From the NCBI RefSeq assembly GCF_019973775.1, contig NZ_AP025032.1, positions 3,596,001-3,660,000 on the forward strand: DNA of 64,000 nucleotides, written 5' to 3'. Source of the DNA: Aureimonas sp. SA4125. Its GTDB lineage: Bacteria; Pseudomonadota; Alphaproteobacteria; Rhizobiales; Rhizobiaceae. Of the stretch, positions 27,178 through 37,184 are shown in pieces (the first letter of the stretch is position 1; the number at the start of each line of letters is the position of its first letter). The position numbers and the translations under genes were made by a program. The notes under the pieces were generated by a model, which worked only from the letters and a program-made list of their open reading frames with translations, searched no databases and was not told where the DNA came from.

Positions 27178-28543
27178 GTAATTACCCACCCCCGCATTCC
27201 GTAGAATGTCAGGCGCCTACCGTCTCGAGAATTGTGTTGAAGACGTTGCCCCCTTGGCGCAGCCGGGCGGTATCGACGACGGTTCGGATGTCAGCTTCGC
27301 CTTCGGCGGCCCACATGGATCGATAGCCGTTGGTGACCTTGCGCTGGATCACGGCCGGTCGCAGGGCGCGCTCGCAGCCGTTGTTGGTGGCCTCGACCAT
27401 CCCGGTCCAGAGAGTGAAGGTCAGGAGCTGGTCGCGCGCTCGCCTGAACTTGTGCTGGACCACTCGAGCGAAAGGGCAGGAGGTCGGTGCGGCGAGGATC
27501 TCGGAAAGACTTCGCTCCAGTGCACGGCGCTTGGCGACGATGGTCGATGCGGCGAAGGTCGTGATGCCGCTGGCCAAAGCGAAAGCCTTGGACAGCCAGA
27601 TCCGCAGCCGCGACGGCAGCAGATCCTCGCCCGCCTGTTCGGCGTAGGCGACGTCGCGGGCCAGATGAGCCAGACAGGTCTGATGGGCGTCGGCATGTCC
27701 CTGCTGGGCAGAGTAGCGATCGGAACACCAGACCTTTGGCCGGTGCCCGTCCATCAGGGTCCTGACCACGATGGCACCACGGGTCGGAGCGGCACGATGG
27801 ACGACTGCGTCATCGCAGCGAAACACCCATTGGAAGGCGTTGCTGCCTTCGATGCGAACGCCGGTCTCGTCCGAGGCCACCACCTTGGAGCGGCGCAGGG
27901 CGGCAATGGCGAGATCGCGGTCGGCGACGAAGGTGCCCTGCGCCCGGCGCAGCATGTTCATCAGCCCGCCCTGGCTGATCTGCAAGCCGAAGAGATCGGC
28001 CAGAGCTTTCTGAAGCCGTTCATAGGACAGGGCCTGGAAGGTCTTAAGATAGGTCGCCACCGCATGCAGCCGCGGCCCGAACGGCGTCCCCCTTGCCGCA
28101 TCGGGCAATCCCGCTGAGACAAGCGTGCCGCAGGAAGGACAACAAACCGAAAGCCGGCGATGACGCGTCACGAACGGCTTGATCTCCGGCAGATCGACCG
28201 TCTCGTACGTGCCGCCGATCTCCGCGGGAAGGCTATCGGCCAGGGCTGCCTGGCAGCAGGAGCATTGCTCGGGACGGTGATCGACGAGCCGATCGAAATC
28301 CTCACCCATCGCTCGGCTGTGGCCTTCGTGACCGGGCTTGGCGCCGCCAGGTCTTGCCTGCTCACGGCGCTCCTTGCGGTCACTAGACGGAGGCTTCGAG
28401 GATGTGCGTGACGTCTTCTCCGGACGCTGAATCTTCAGCACCAGATCGATCAACTCTTCCTTCGTCAGACGCTGCAAATCACCGCGATCCATCCGTCCAT
28501 GGATTCAGGGAATTCGGCCCGTGACAAGGGGGTGGGTAATTAC
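27178..28543 (-). mobile_element. IS66-family insertion sequence, copy 1 (inside IS256 copy 1)
   Basis: 1366 bases with perfect 16-base terminal inverted repeats GTAATTACCCACCCCC. The 8-bp duplication GGCCCCTC lies at 27170-27177 and 28544-28551, the size known for IS66. It carries only a tnpC-type transposase and no tnpA or tnpB, as in the single-gene subgroup of IS66 (ISBst12-like). Confidence 0.95.
27209..28492 (-). CDS. IS66-family transposase (copy 1)
   Basis: A 427-residue transposase. The N-terminal leader (LQRLTKEELIDLVLKIQ) and the basic, proline-rich KPPSSDRKERREQARPGG are typical of IS66 TnpC. A zinc-finger-like set of cysteines (CSCCQAAL, CCPSCGTL) follows. The DDE triad is visible as SDETGVRIEG, CSDRYSAQQGH and GMVEATNNGCERALRPAV. 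It is intact and identical in protein sequence to copy 2, so this element may be active. Confidence 0.95.
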   Translation of the reverse strand: MDRGDLQRLTKEELIDLVLKIQRPEKTSRTSSKPPSSDRKERREQARPGGAKPGHEGHSRAMGEDFDRLVDHRPEQCSCCQAALADSLPAEIGGTYETVDLPEIKPFVTRHRRLSVCCPSCGTLVSAGLPDAARGTPFGPRLHAVATYLKTFQALSYERLQKALADLFGLQISQGGLMNMLRRAQGTFVADRDLAIAALRRSKVVASDETGVRIEGSNAFQWVFRCDDAVVHRAAPTRGAIVVRTLMDGHRPKVWCSDRYSAQQGHADAHQTCLAHLARDVAYAEQAGEDLLPSRLRIWLSKAFALASGITTFAASTIVAKRRALERSLSEILAAPTSCPFARVVQHKFRRARDQLLTFTLWTGMVEATNNGCERALRPAVIQRKVTNGYRSMWAAEGEADIRTVVDTARLRQGGNVFNTILETVGA

Positions 28544-29221
28544 GGCCCCTCGGAAGCGGAGACGTTTTGGTCGAGCTTCCTCAAGAGCCTCGTGCGCCGC
28601 GGCCTGTCCGGCGTGAAGCTCGTGATCTCGGATGCTCACGAAGGGCTGAAAGCCGCCATTCGCCGGGTGTTCAGCGCCTCCTGGCAGCGCTGCCGGGTGC
28701 ATTGGATGCGCAACGCCCTGTCGTATGTCCCGAAGGCGCAGCAGAGCATGGCGGCGGCCGCGCTGCGCCAAGCCTTCGCCCAGCCCGATCGTGCTAGCGC
28801 CAGCCAGGCGCTGCGCCACGTCGCCGACCAGCTTCGGGGAAAGTGTCCAAAGCTCGGGGCCTTCATCGACAACAGCGAGACCGACGTGCTGGCGCACATG
28901 GATTTTCCCAGTCAGCACCGGACCCGGATCCATTCGACGAATTCCCTGGAGCGCCTGAACAAGGAGGTGAAGCGGCGTGCCGACGTCGTCGGAATCTTCC
29001 CGAACGAGGGATCCATCATCCGGCTCATCGGCGCCGTCCTTCTCGAGGCCAACGACGAATGGCAGATCCAGAACCGCTACATGCAGACCGAACCCATGGC
29101 CGACCTCATGGCCATGGGCAACACTGCAAAACCCGAACAGATTTCCACCGAAGTCGCCTGAAACGGAGCCGCTTCAGCTACACTCAATTTCCACCACGTT
29201 GACGGACACGACCGCAACTCA

Positions 29222-29620
29222 AGGCATTTCTGACCAAGGATACATCCTACAAGGACGACCTTTCGATTCCGGGGATCAGCAAATGCAAGGGTGCCGGACG
29301 CATCCAGTTTTTTCATCATTTCGCATCGATGACGATTGCTAGTACGTACCAAGACGGCGGAATCCCGTTCAAACGCGAACTGCATTACTCCGAGCCGCAA
29401 AAGCAGATTGAAGAAGACGACTTCAGCATCGTTCCTGGCGACATAGCTGATATCGGCACCATCATCCAGCTTTATGGATTCAAGGAAGCTGTTCGCCTTA
29501 GAATATCGCACGGAAACTCCCTAAGTAGCTTGTTCTCCGCTTCTATACTAAAAAGGCAAATGCTTGTAGCTTTTTTACAACGGCTTGTCGGCCTCGGTGA
29601 GCAGCTAGATGACTTCGAAA
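29222..29620 (+). pseudogene. Fragment 2 of the GHKL ATPase gene (G2 box)
   Basis: Continues fragment 1 in the same frame as residues 83-215, including the G2 box KCKGAGRIQFFHHF. The open frame from ATG at 29329 into the IS66 element is only part of this. It ends with CTTCGAAA (29613-29620), the duplication of the second IS66 element. Confidence 0.85.
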
Positions 29621-30986
29621 GTAATTACCCACCCCCTTGTCACGGGCCGAATTCCCTGAATCCATGGACGGATGGATCGCGGTGATTTGCAGCGTCTGAC
29701 GAAGGAAGAGTTGATCGATCTGGTGCTGAAGATTCAGCGTCCGGAGAAGACGTCACGCACATCCTCGAAGCCTCCGTCTAGTGACCGCAAGGAGCGCCGT
29801 GAGCAGGCAAGACCTGGCGGCGCCAAGCCCGGTCACGAAGGCCACAGCCGAGCGATGGGTGAGGATTTCGATCGGCTCGTCGATCACCGTCCCGAGCAAT
29901 GCTCCTGCTGCCAGGCAGCCCTGGCCGATAGCCTTCCCGCGGAGATCGGCGGCACGTACGAGACGGTCGATCTGCCGGAGATCAAGCCGTTCGTGACGCG
30001 TCATCGCCGGCTTTCGGTTTGTTGTCCTTCCTGCGGCACGCTTGTCTCAGCGGGATTGCCCGATGCGGCAAGGGGGACGCCGTTCGGGCCGCGGCTGCAT
30101 GCGGTGGCGACCTATCTTAAGACCTTCCAGGCCCTGTCCTATGAACGGCTTCAGAAAGCTCTGGCCGATCTCTTCGGCTTGCAGATCAGCCAGGGCGGGC
30201 TGATGAACATGCTGCGCCGGGCGCAGGGCACCTTCGTCGCCGACCGCGATCTCGCCATTGCCGCCCTGCGCCGCTCCAAGGTGGTGGCCTCGGACGAGAC
30301 CGGCGTTCGCATCGAAGGCAGCAACGCCTTCCAATGGGTGTTTCGCTGCGATGACGCAGTCGTCCATCGTGCCGCTCCGACCCGTGGTGCCATCGTGGTC
30401 AGGACCCTGATGGACGGGCACCGGCCAAAGGTCTGGTGTTCCGATCGCTACTCTGCCCAGCAGGGACATGCCGACGCCCATCAGACCTGTCTGGCTCATC
30501 TGGCCCGCGACGTCGCCTACGCCGAACAGGCGGGCGAGGATCTGCTGCCGTCGCGGCTGCGGATCTGGCTGTCCAAGGCTTTCGCTTTGGCCAGCGGCAT
30601 CACGACCTTCGCCGCATCGACCATCGTCGCCAAGCGCCGTGCACTGGAGCGAAGTCTTTCCGAGATCCTCGCCGCACCGACCTCCTGCCCTTTCGCTCGA
30701 GTGGTCCAGCACAAGTTCAGGCGAGCGCGCGACCAGCTCCTGACCTTCACTCTCTGGACCGGGATGGTCGAGGCCACCAACAACGGCTGCGAGCGCGCCC
30801 TGCGACCGGCCGTGATCCAGCGCAAGGTCACCAACGGCTATCGATCCATGTGGGCCGCCGAAGGCGAAGCTGACATCCGAACCGTCGTCGATACCGCCCG
30901 GCTGCGCCAAGGGGGCAACGTCTTCAACACAATTCTCGAGACGGTAGGCGCCTGACATTCTACGGAATGCGGGGGTGGGTAATTAC
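29621..30986 (+). mobile_element. IS66-family insertion sequence, copy 2
   Basis: 1366 bases, opposite orientation to copy 1, with the same 16-base inverted repeats. The 8-bp duplication CTTCGAAA lies at 29613-29620 and 30987-30994. It lies directly in the GHKL ATPase gene, at base 646 of the rebuilt coding sequence. Confidence 0.95.
29672..30955 (+). CDS. IS66-family transposase (copy 2)
   Basis: A 427-residue protein identical to the transposase of copy 1. It has the same N-terminal leader, cysteine motifs and DDE residues, and an intact reading frame. Identity of both copies means that the transpositions were recent on an evolutionary scale. Confidence 0.95.
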   Translation: MDRGDLQRLTKEELIDLVLKIQRPEKTSRTSSKPPSSDRKERREQARPGGAKPGHEGHSRAMGEDFDRLVDHRPEQCSCCQAALADSLPAEIGGTYETVDLPEIKPFVTRHRRLSVCCPSCGTLVSAGLPDAARGTPFGPRLHAVATYLKTFQALSYERLQKALADLFGLQISQGGLMNMLRRAQGTFVADRDLAIAALRRSKVVASDETGVRIEGSNAFQWVFRCDDAVVHRAAPTRGAIVVRTLMDGHRPKVWCSDRYSAQQGHADAHQTCLAHLARDVAYAEQAGEDLLPSRLRIWLSKAFALASGITTFAASTIVAKRRALERSLSEILAAPTSCPFARVVQHKFRRARDQLLTFTLWTGMVEATNNGCERALRPAVIQRKVTNGYRSMWAAEGEADIRTVVDTARLRQGGNVFNTILETVGA

Positions 30987-31037
30987 CTTCGAAATCCGCT
31001 TTAGAACGAGGCACTGGAATGAAGACAAGGCTCAGAG

Positions 31038-32412
31038 GGTCGTGTCCGTCAACGTGGTGGAAATTGAGTGTAGCTGAAGCGGCTCCGTTTCAGGCGACTT
31101 CGGTGGAAATCTGTTCGGGTTTTGCAGTGTTGCCCATGGCCATGAGGTCGGCCATGGGTTCGGTCTGCATGTAGCGGTTCTGGATCTGCCATTCGTCGTT
31201 GGCCTCGAGAAGGACGGCGCCGATGAGCCGGATGATGGATCCCTCGTTCGGGAAGATTCCGACGACGTCGGCACGCCGCTTCACCTCCTTGTTCAGGCGC
31301 TCCAGGGAATTCGTCGAATGGATCCGGGTCCGGTGCTGACTGGGAAAATCCATGTGCGCCAGCACGTCGGTCTCGCTGTTGTCGATGAAGGCCCCGAGCT
31401 TTGGACACTTTCCCCGAAGCTGGTCGGCGACGTGGCGCAGCGCCTGGCTGGCGCTAGCACGATCGGGCTGGGCGAAGGCTTGGCGCAGCGCGGCCGCCGC
31501 CATGCTCTGCTGCGCCTTCGGGACATACGACAGGGCGTTGCGCATCCAATGCACCCGGCAGCGCTGCCAGGAGGCGCTGAACACCCGGCGAATGGCGGCT
31601 TTCAGCCCTTCGTGAGCATCCGAGATCACGAGCTTCACGCCGGACAGGCCGCGGCGCACGAGGCTCTTGAGGAAGCTCGACCAAAACGTCTCCGCTTCCG
31701 AGGGGCCGATGTGAAGGCCGACGATCTCGCGCTTGCCGTCCGTGTTCACGGCCACGGCGATTATGGCGGCGACCGAAACGATGCGTCCACCCTCGCGCTG
31801 CTTCAGGTAGGTCGCATCCAGCCAGAGGTAGGGCCAGTCGCCAGTGAGAGGACGGTCGAGGAAGCCGCCGACGCGTTCGTCGATGTCTTTGCACAGCTTC
31901 GATACGGTGCTCTTGCCGATCCCCGACAGCCCCATGGCCTGTACCAGATCGTCGACCCGCCGGGTGGAAACGCCGCTGATCCAAGCTTCCTGAATGACGG
32001 CAACCAAGGCCTTCTCCGAGAGCTTTCTCGGCTCCAGGAACGGCGGGAAGTAGCTGCCCTGCCGAAGCTTGGGTATCCGAAGCTGCAACGAGCCGAGCCG
32101 CGTGTCGAGCGAGCGGTCGCGGTAGCCATTGCGATAAGTCGCCCGTTCCTGCGTCCGTTCGTGGCGCCCGGCGCCGATCATGCCTTCAACGTCGACCTCC
32201 ATAAGGAGCTGCATCACGCTCTCGGCTATCGTTCTCAGGAAATCGCCGTCCCCGGCTTTCGCAAAAAGCTCGGCAAGCGGTAGTCTGTCCTCGGTCATCG
32301 GGTTCTCCGGTCAGGTTGAAGTCTCGCAACTCCACCTTAGCCGCCCTATCCGGTGACCGCCTCAGCCACACCTTTCAATGTCGGAATTTCCACCACGAGC
32401 GCGGACACTACC
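31038..32412 (-). mobile_element. IS256-family insertion sequence, copy 2
   Basis: 1375 bases, opposite orientation to copy 1, with the same terminal inverted repeats (GGTCGTGTCCG at 31038, and CGGACACTACC ending at 32412). The 8-bp duplication GCTCAGAG lies at 31030-31037 and 32413-32420. It is complete and inserted 43 bases after the IS66 copy 2 site in the host gene. Confidence 0.95.
31090..32298 (-). CDS. IS256-family (Mutator-type) transposase, intact
   Basis: A 402-residue transposase. The DDE residues are in LWLDATYLKQREGG, VISDAHEGLKAAI and STNSLERLNKEVKRR. The family motif region KLVISDAHEGLKAAIRRVF matches the Mutator/IS256 signature. It is intact and so could act on both copies; copy 1 is broken by IS66. 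Confidence 0.95.
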   Translation of the reverse strand: MTEDRLPLAELFAKAGDGDFLRTIAESVMQLLMEVDVEGMIGAGRHERTQERATYRNGYRDRSLDTRLGSLQLRIPKLRQGSYFPPFLEPRKLSEKALVAVIQEAWISGVSTRRVDDLVQAMGLSGIGKSTVSKLCKDIDERVGGFLDRPLTGDWPYLWLDATYLKQREGGRIVSVAAIIAVAVNTDGKREIVGLHIGPSEAETFWSSFLKSLVRRGLSGVKLVISDAHEGLKAAIRRVFSASWQRCRVHWMRNALSYVPKAQQSMAAAALRQAFAQPDRASASQALRHVADQLRGKCPKLGAFIDNSETDVLAHMDFPSQHRTRIHSTNSLERLNKEVKRRADVVGIFPNEGSIIRLIGAVLLEANDEWQIQNRYMQTEPMADLMAMGNTAKPEQISTEVA

Positions 32413-33866
32413 GCTCAGAGCGAAGTGCTGCGACAAAGCGACTTACCGGCAGTAAGCGCTGATCTTCCTATCGACATCGAAGAACGCGACCCAAGAACGG
32501 GCGCGGGCCTCGGCACATGGCAAAGATTTACTCTGTCGCACTATAAACTTGATGCTGAACAATATGATCTTCCAAGAAACGCAATTGCCTTCTGCGCCAA
32601 GTCAACGCCCGTAAAAGACATTACAGGACACTACCTTCGAACGCGTGCGGAGCAAAACAACCCAGTTCGCGGCTTCCATCACATCGTGCTTATCGAGGCC
32701 GATTATTTGGATGCACGCGTTAACGAGCAGCGCGACGATTTCCCAACGATCCCGTATGAGATTCCGAGCGGCGACCTTTTTTCTTCCGAAACGCTTTCTT
32801 ATGCAGATATTCATGAGGCGCTCGACCAGGTTATTGATAAGCTCGTCGCGCCCGCTGACTGGAAGAAAGACCAGGTGCTAGACGAGGCAACCAACCAATT
32901 CGGCATCAGTGAAGCGATGCTTCAAGACACCAAGACCCGCATTGTTTATGGCGACTCGGCGCAATCGGTTGCAGAACGTGTGTTGACAAAATACCAGCTG
33001 GCCGCCATCGACGAGACTGCAGCAATTTTCAACCTCAAGGAAGAGATTATTACAGCAGAGCCGGATTCCGACGAATTCAGGAATAAAATCAACGAACTCT
33101 CATGGAAATATACCTCGTCTTTAAAAAACATTGATATGGCAAATCTGTCACAACTTGCGGTAAGACGCGCGGCGATTGTGGATATTCTAGCTCTTGCCTG
33201 TGGAAAGAAATTGGCAATGCAGGATTCATCAAATGGCACCCGCCGCAAGGACGAGCAAATAATTCACAGTATCTTCTTCCCAATGCGAAAAGATAGCACT
33301 GAATCAAAAGATCATGACATTTGGCTCCTAAGCGAAGAGTATCAATATTACGACTATATAGCCTCGGACATGCCTCTAGCAAATATCAAATGGAATGATG
33401 ATACAAATGTCTTTCAAAATGATATTGATTGCCTACTTGAAAAAGTTCTCCATAAACGAAATGCAGAAAACGGCGGGAAACGCCCCGATATAGCGATCTT
33501 TAGCAAAGAGGGCTCTGCCATCATAGTAGAGTTTAAGGCTCCAGGCATCTCAACAGATGAACACATCGGCGATCTATCGGAGATGCGCAGTTGCTCGCAG
33601 CAAAATCTGGCGGAAAACTTAATAAATTTTACGGATATCTTATCGGTGACAGTATAAATACGCTACGACTAAGCGGCACATGGACACCTTTTCCAACGGG
33701 AAAAGGTTGGTTTCAGTCAAGCGAATTAAAGGATCCAGAGACTCGGCTGTCGCTCGGCGAAACATACTTTGAGATTCTGCATTTCAGCGATGTGATCGAT
33801 CGCGCAAAAAAGCGCATAGGGGTATATCAAGAGAAACTGAAGATGGACTTTCGACGCAATAACTAA
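32413..33866 (+). pseudogene. Fragment 3 of the GHKL ATPase gene (C-terminal nuclease-like part)
   Basis: Bases 32421-33866 encode residues 230-711. The preceding 43-base piece (30995-31037), between the second IS66 and second IS256 copies, encodes residues 216-230. The frame is open to a stop at 33655-33657, but the coding sense moves to another frame near 33582. Changing GAG-ATG-CGC-AG to GAG-TAT-GCG-CAG (one added T) joins DLSE to YAQLLAAKSGGKLNKFYGYLI and runs to the stop at 33864-33866. Confidence 0.8.
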
Positions 33867-34185
33867 ATTGCGACCTTAGCTATCGGGTGCGAACAGCGCG
33901 CCTGTTCCAGGTTGAGGCCAGCAAAAATACGATCTCAGGTCGGCACCTCCCAGTCCGGCGTCTCTACCGAGAGAGCATCCCCCCTCCCCCACCCTTGACG
34001 CACCGCACAAAACCCCGCATATGAGCCCTCGCAACGCCGTGACGCGCTGCGCTCCCTTCTTCCCGTGCTTTCTCCCGAAAACCCGCTGGAATGTTAGACG
34101 AGCGCCTTCGGACTTGGATCCGATCACGGCCCGTGCCGACCTGGTCCGCAAGCGCGAAGACCGTCGGCCGTTTCGCAGGGCTCCC
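33867..34185 (+). other. Upstream region of the DEAD-box helicase gene
   Basis: 319 bases between the end of the decayed gene and the helicase ATG. GC content rises sharply again here. A possible promoter, TTGACG (33995-34000), 17 bases, CATATG (34018-34023), would give a leader of about 155 bases. The helicase frame is open through it from an ATG at 34021, but that part has no helicase similarity. Confidence 0.4.
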
Positions 34186-35553
<1,368 letters not shown>

Positions 35554-35605
35554 TCGGCGCCGGCTGGCATCGCCGCAAGGCGGCTGCAGCCTATAGAACG
35601 AGACA

Positions 35606-35628
35606 ACGGCCGGGGATCTCCCGGCCGT
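35606..35628 (+). terminator. Hairpin after the DEAD-box helicase gene
   Basis: ACGGCCGGG (35606-35614) pairs with CCCGGCCGT (35620-35628) around a 5-base loop. The following AGTCGTTTGTG is only weakly T-rich, so termination is likely but not certain. Confidence 0.55.
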
Positions 35629-35730
35629 AGTCGTTTGTGCGATCGGCTTCCGGTTGAAGCGTAGCGCCCTCGCCTCCATATCCCGTTGGGGGATAAGACG
35701 TTCCCCTCGTGAACCAGGAGCCATGGCGCG

Positions 35731-36042
35731 ATGCCCGAGACGATCAAGATCGACATCCCGCACAAGCTGACGCGCGAGGCTGCGCGTGCCCGGATCGAGA
35801 CGAGTTTCTCGAAACTCCGCGATCAGGCGCTGGGCGGCATGGTGAAGTTCGAGGACGTCTGGACCGGCGACCGGCTCAATTTCCGGGCGAAGATGCTCGG
35901 GCAGACCGTCGTCGGGCGGCTCGACGTGCTGGATGACAGCGTGCATGTCGAGATGGACCTGCCGACGATTCTCGCGGCCATCGCCGGCAAGATCAAGGGC
36001 CATATCGCCAAGGGCGGCCAGGTTCTTCTGGAAAAGAAGTAG
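35731..36042 (+). CDS. Polyhydroxyalkanoic acid granule-region family protein
   Basis: A 103-residue protein matching the small PHA_gran_rgn family: it begins IKIDIPHKLTREAARARIET, has a central beta-rich GDRLNFRAKMLGQTVVGRL and ends MDLPTILAAIAGKIKGHIAK. The family is found near polyhydroxyalkanoate granule genes, but none is nearby and its biochemical role is unknown. It stands alone between hairpins and a convergent gene. Confidence 0.8.
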   Translation: MPETIKIDIPHKLTREAARARIETSFSKLRDQALGGMVKFEDVWTGDRLNFRAKMLGQTVVGRLDVLDDSVHVEMDLPTILAAIAGKIKGHIAKGGQVLLEKK

Positions 36043-36084
36043 CCGCGCCTTCCAGCGAGCCGCGCCCCTGCCGGAGTTTGCGAC

Positions 36085-36561
36085 TTATTGGGCGACGCTG
36101 CGCAGCGTCGCTTCCGAGGCGACCACCGTCCCGCCGGTCTCGGTCGTATCGATCTTGATGATGTCGCCAAGCCCCGGAACGCGGGAGCCGACCTTCACGC
36201 GCACGAGTTCCTCGGCCGTGGCCAGGATCGCCTCGTTGTCGAACACCATCACGATCTGGTAGTCGGCCGCGACCGGTGGTCTGACCCGCACGATCTTCGG
36301 CGCCGGCATCGCGTCCTTGCCGGCCTCGATGATGGTGCCGGTGGTCATCGGGTCGATGTTCGTCGGGCGCATCGTGGACAGGATGCGCTGGCTGAAATAG
36401 TCGGGGTCGCTGAGCGAGATCGAATAGGCCGAGACGAAGAAGCCGAGCGAGGCCACGCATAGGCTTGCGCTGAGAACCCGGTCGAGGGTGAACTCCCCGA
36501 AGACGCGGTGAAGGCGTCCGGACGAGACGGGAGTGGACGCAGAACGGGGTGCGGTCGGCAT
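36085..36561 (-). CDS. Single-pass membrane protein, unknown
   Basis: A 158-residue protein with one membrane helix near residues 30-50 (VLSASLCVASLGFFVSAYSI) and an outer part that contains YQIVMVFDNEAILATAEEL and GSRVPGLGDIIKIDTTETGG. The last part is like short SH3-like or pilus-associated regions, but no family is certain. The frame upstream of the ATG at 36561 is open without similarity. It is divergent from a PilZ gene and may be linked to the flagellar region that follows. Confidence 0.6.
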   Translation of the reverse strand: MPTAPRSASTPVSSGRLHRVFGEFTLDRVLSASLCVASLGFFVSAYSISLSDPDYFSQRILSTMRPTNIDPMTTGTIIEAGKDAMPAPKIVRVRPPVAADYQIVMVFDNEAILATAEELVRVKVGSRVPGLGDIIKIDTTETGGTVVASEATLRSVAQ

Positions 36562-36806
36562 GACGGATCCAGCGCGTGTGAGACGCCCCCACTGTGTCGG
36601 CCGCAGCTTAAGGGTTCCTTCCGCGCCGCCGCGGCCGGCCGGTGTTTTGGTCCGCACGGTAAGCAAACGGTAAAGCCGGGCGGGCTGGGTTAACGATCTT
36701 GCCAAGATTGCCAGGCTACCGGATGCGTCCGGCACCGCTTCGGGGCATGATACGCCAGGCGAATCCGTGTTCGCCTGCCGCATCGCCGCAGCCGGGGGAC
36801 GTATCC

Positions 36807-37130
36807 ATGACAAGGGAAAACAGACGGGAAGCCAGTCGGCTCCGCAGCCGCCTTCGTCCGGGAAAGCTCCTGAGTCCCACGGGCCGCTACCTCGCGGATT
36901 GCGCCATCATCGACCGCAGCAAGGCGGGCGCCCGGGTCCGGCTCTTCGAGGCCGCAGAGTTGTCGCCGGCGATGACGCTGTTCGACGAGAGCGAGACCGT
37001 GCAGTGGGACGTGCGGATGATCTGGTCGGCCGAGGGCCAGGCGGGTTTGCGCTTCACGTCGGATGCCCAGGCGGTCGGCCCGGCCGATGCCGAGCGGATC
37101 GCGGGTCGATACTACGCCCTCAACGACTGA
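36807..37130 (+). CDS. PilZ-domain protein
   Basis: A 107-residue protein consisting of one PilZ-like domain. The c-di-GMP-binding signature appears as NRREASRLRSRLRP at the N-terminus, followed by CAIIDRSKAGARVRL (DxSxxG). PilZ proteins bind c-di-GMP and affect motility or exopolysaccharide. The usual RxxxR is present (RREASR). It lies next to the flagellar region. The ATG at 36807 is used; the longer frame lacks similarity. Confidence 0.75.
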   Translation: MTRENRREASRLRSRLRPGKLLSPTGRYLADCAIIDRSKAGARVRLFEAAELSPAMTLFDESETVQWDVRMIWSAEGQAGLRFTSDAQAVGPADAERIAGRYYALND

Positions 37131-37184
37131 TCGGCGCGCGCGCCATTCTCTGCGCCGGACCGATACGGCCCTCCTGCGACCCCG

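Larger units (their letters stand above)
26579..29161 (+). pseudogene. IS256-family transposase interrupted by IS66
   Basis: The two parts 26579-27177 and 28552-29161 join to 1209 bases, 402 residues, identical in protein sequence to the intact copy at 31090-32298. The first part encodes residues 1-199 plus two bases of codon 200, and includes the first catalytic Asp in LWLDATYLKQREGG. The second part includes the Asp in VISDAHEGLKAAI and the Glu in STNSLERLNKEVKRR. It cannot be made as a full protein in this copy. Confidence 0.92.
26465..29213 (+). mobile_element. IS256-family insertion sequence, copy 1, split by an IS66-family element
   Basis: Ends are imperfect inverted repeats: GGTAGTGTCCGCGCTCGTGG (then TGGAAATT) on the left and, reverse complemented, GGTCGTGTCCGTCAACGTGG (then TGGAAATT) on the right. 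The 8-bp target duplication GCAACTCA stands at 26457-26464 and 29214-29221. Without the inserted IS66 (1366 bases plus one 8-base duplication) the element is 1375 bases, the same length as copy 2. The transposase is broken by the IS66 insertion. Confidence 0.93.
26218..33866 (+). pseudogene. GHKL ATPase / nuclease-like gene split by three insertions and one frameshift
   Basis: Joining 26218-26464, 29222-29620, 30995-31037 and 32421-33866 (one copy of each 8-bp duplication kept) gives 2135 bases. Restoring one lost base near 33582 gives 2136, or 711 residues plus stop. Residues 1-111 carry the GHKL ATP-binding boxes: E24-L-I-S-N28-A-I-D31 (N box), D72-N-G-C-G-L (G1) and K103-C-K-G-A-G-R (G2). 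Residues about 583-602 read RPDIAIF... IIVEFK, a D586...E600-x-K602 pattern as in PD-(D/E)xK nucleases, followed by GISTDEHIGDLSE and, in the shifted frame, AQLLAAKSGGKLNKFYGYLI. No family name can be assigned. GC content is visibly lower than in the neighbours. Defence is inference. Confidence 0.8.

Noticed and set aside
27209..28117. Long open frames opposite the IS66 transposase genes
   Set aside because: They are antisense shadows of the transposase, caused by codon bias in GC-rich DNA; the same shadow recurs at 30047-30958.
26465..32412. A composite transposon bounded by the two inverted IS256 copies
   Set aside because: Each IS has its own target duplication, and the DNA between them continues the reading frame of the interrupted gene, so the pieces are host sequence and not carried cargo.
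34021..34185. N-terminal extension of the DEAD-box helicase from ATG at 34021
   Set aside because: The 55 extra residues show no helicase similarity, and a plausible promoter overlaps the ATG; start at 34186 fits better.
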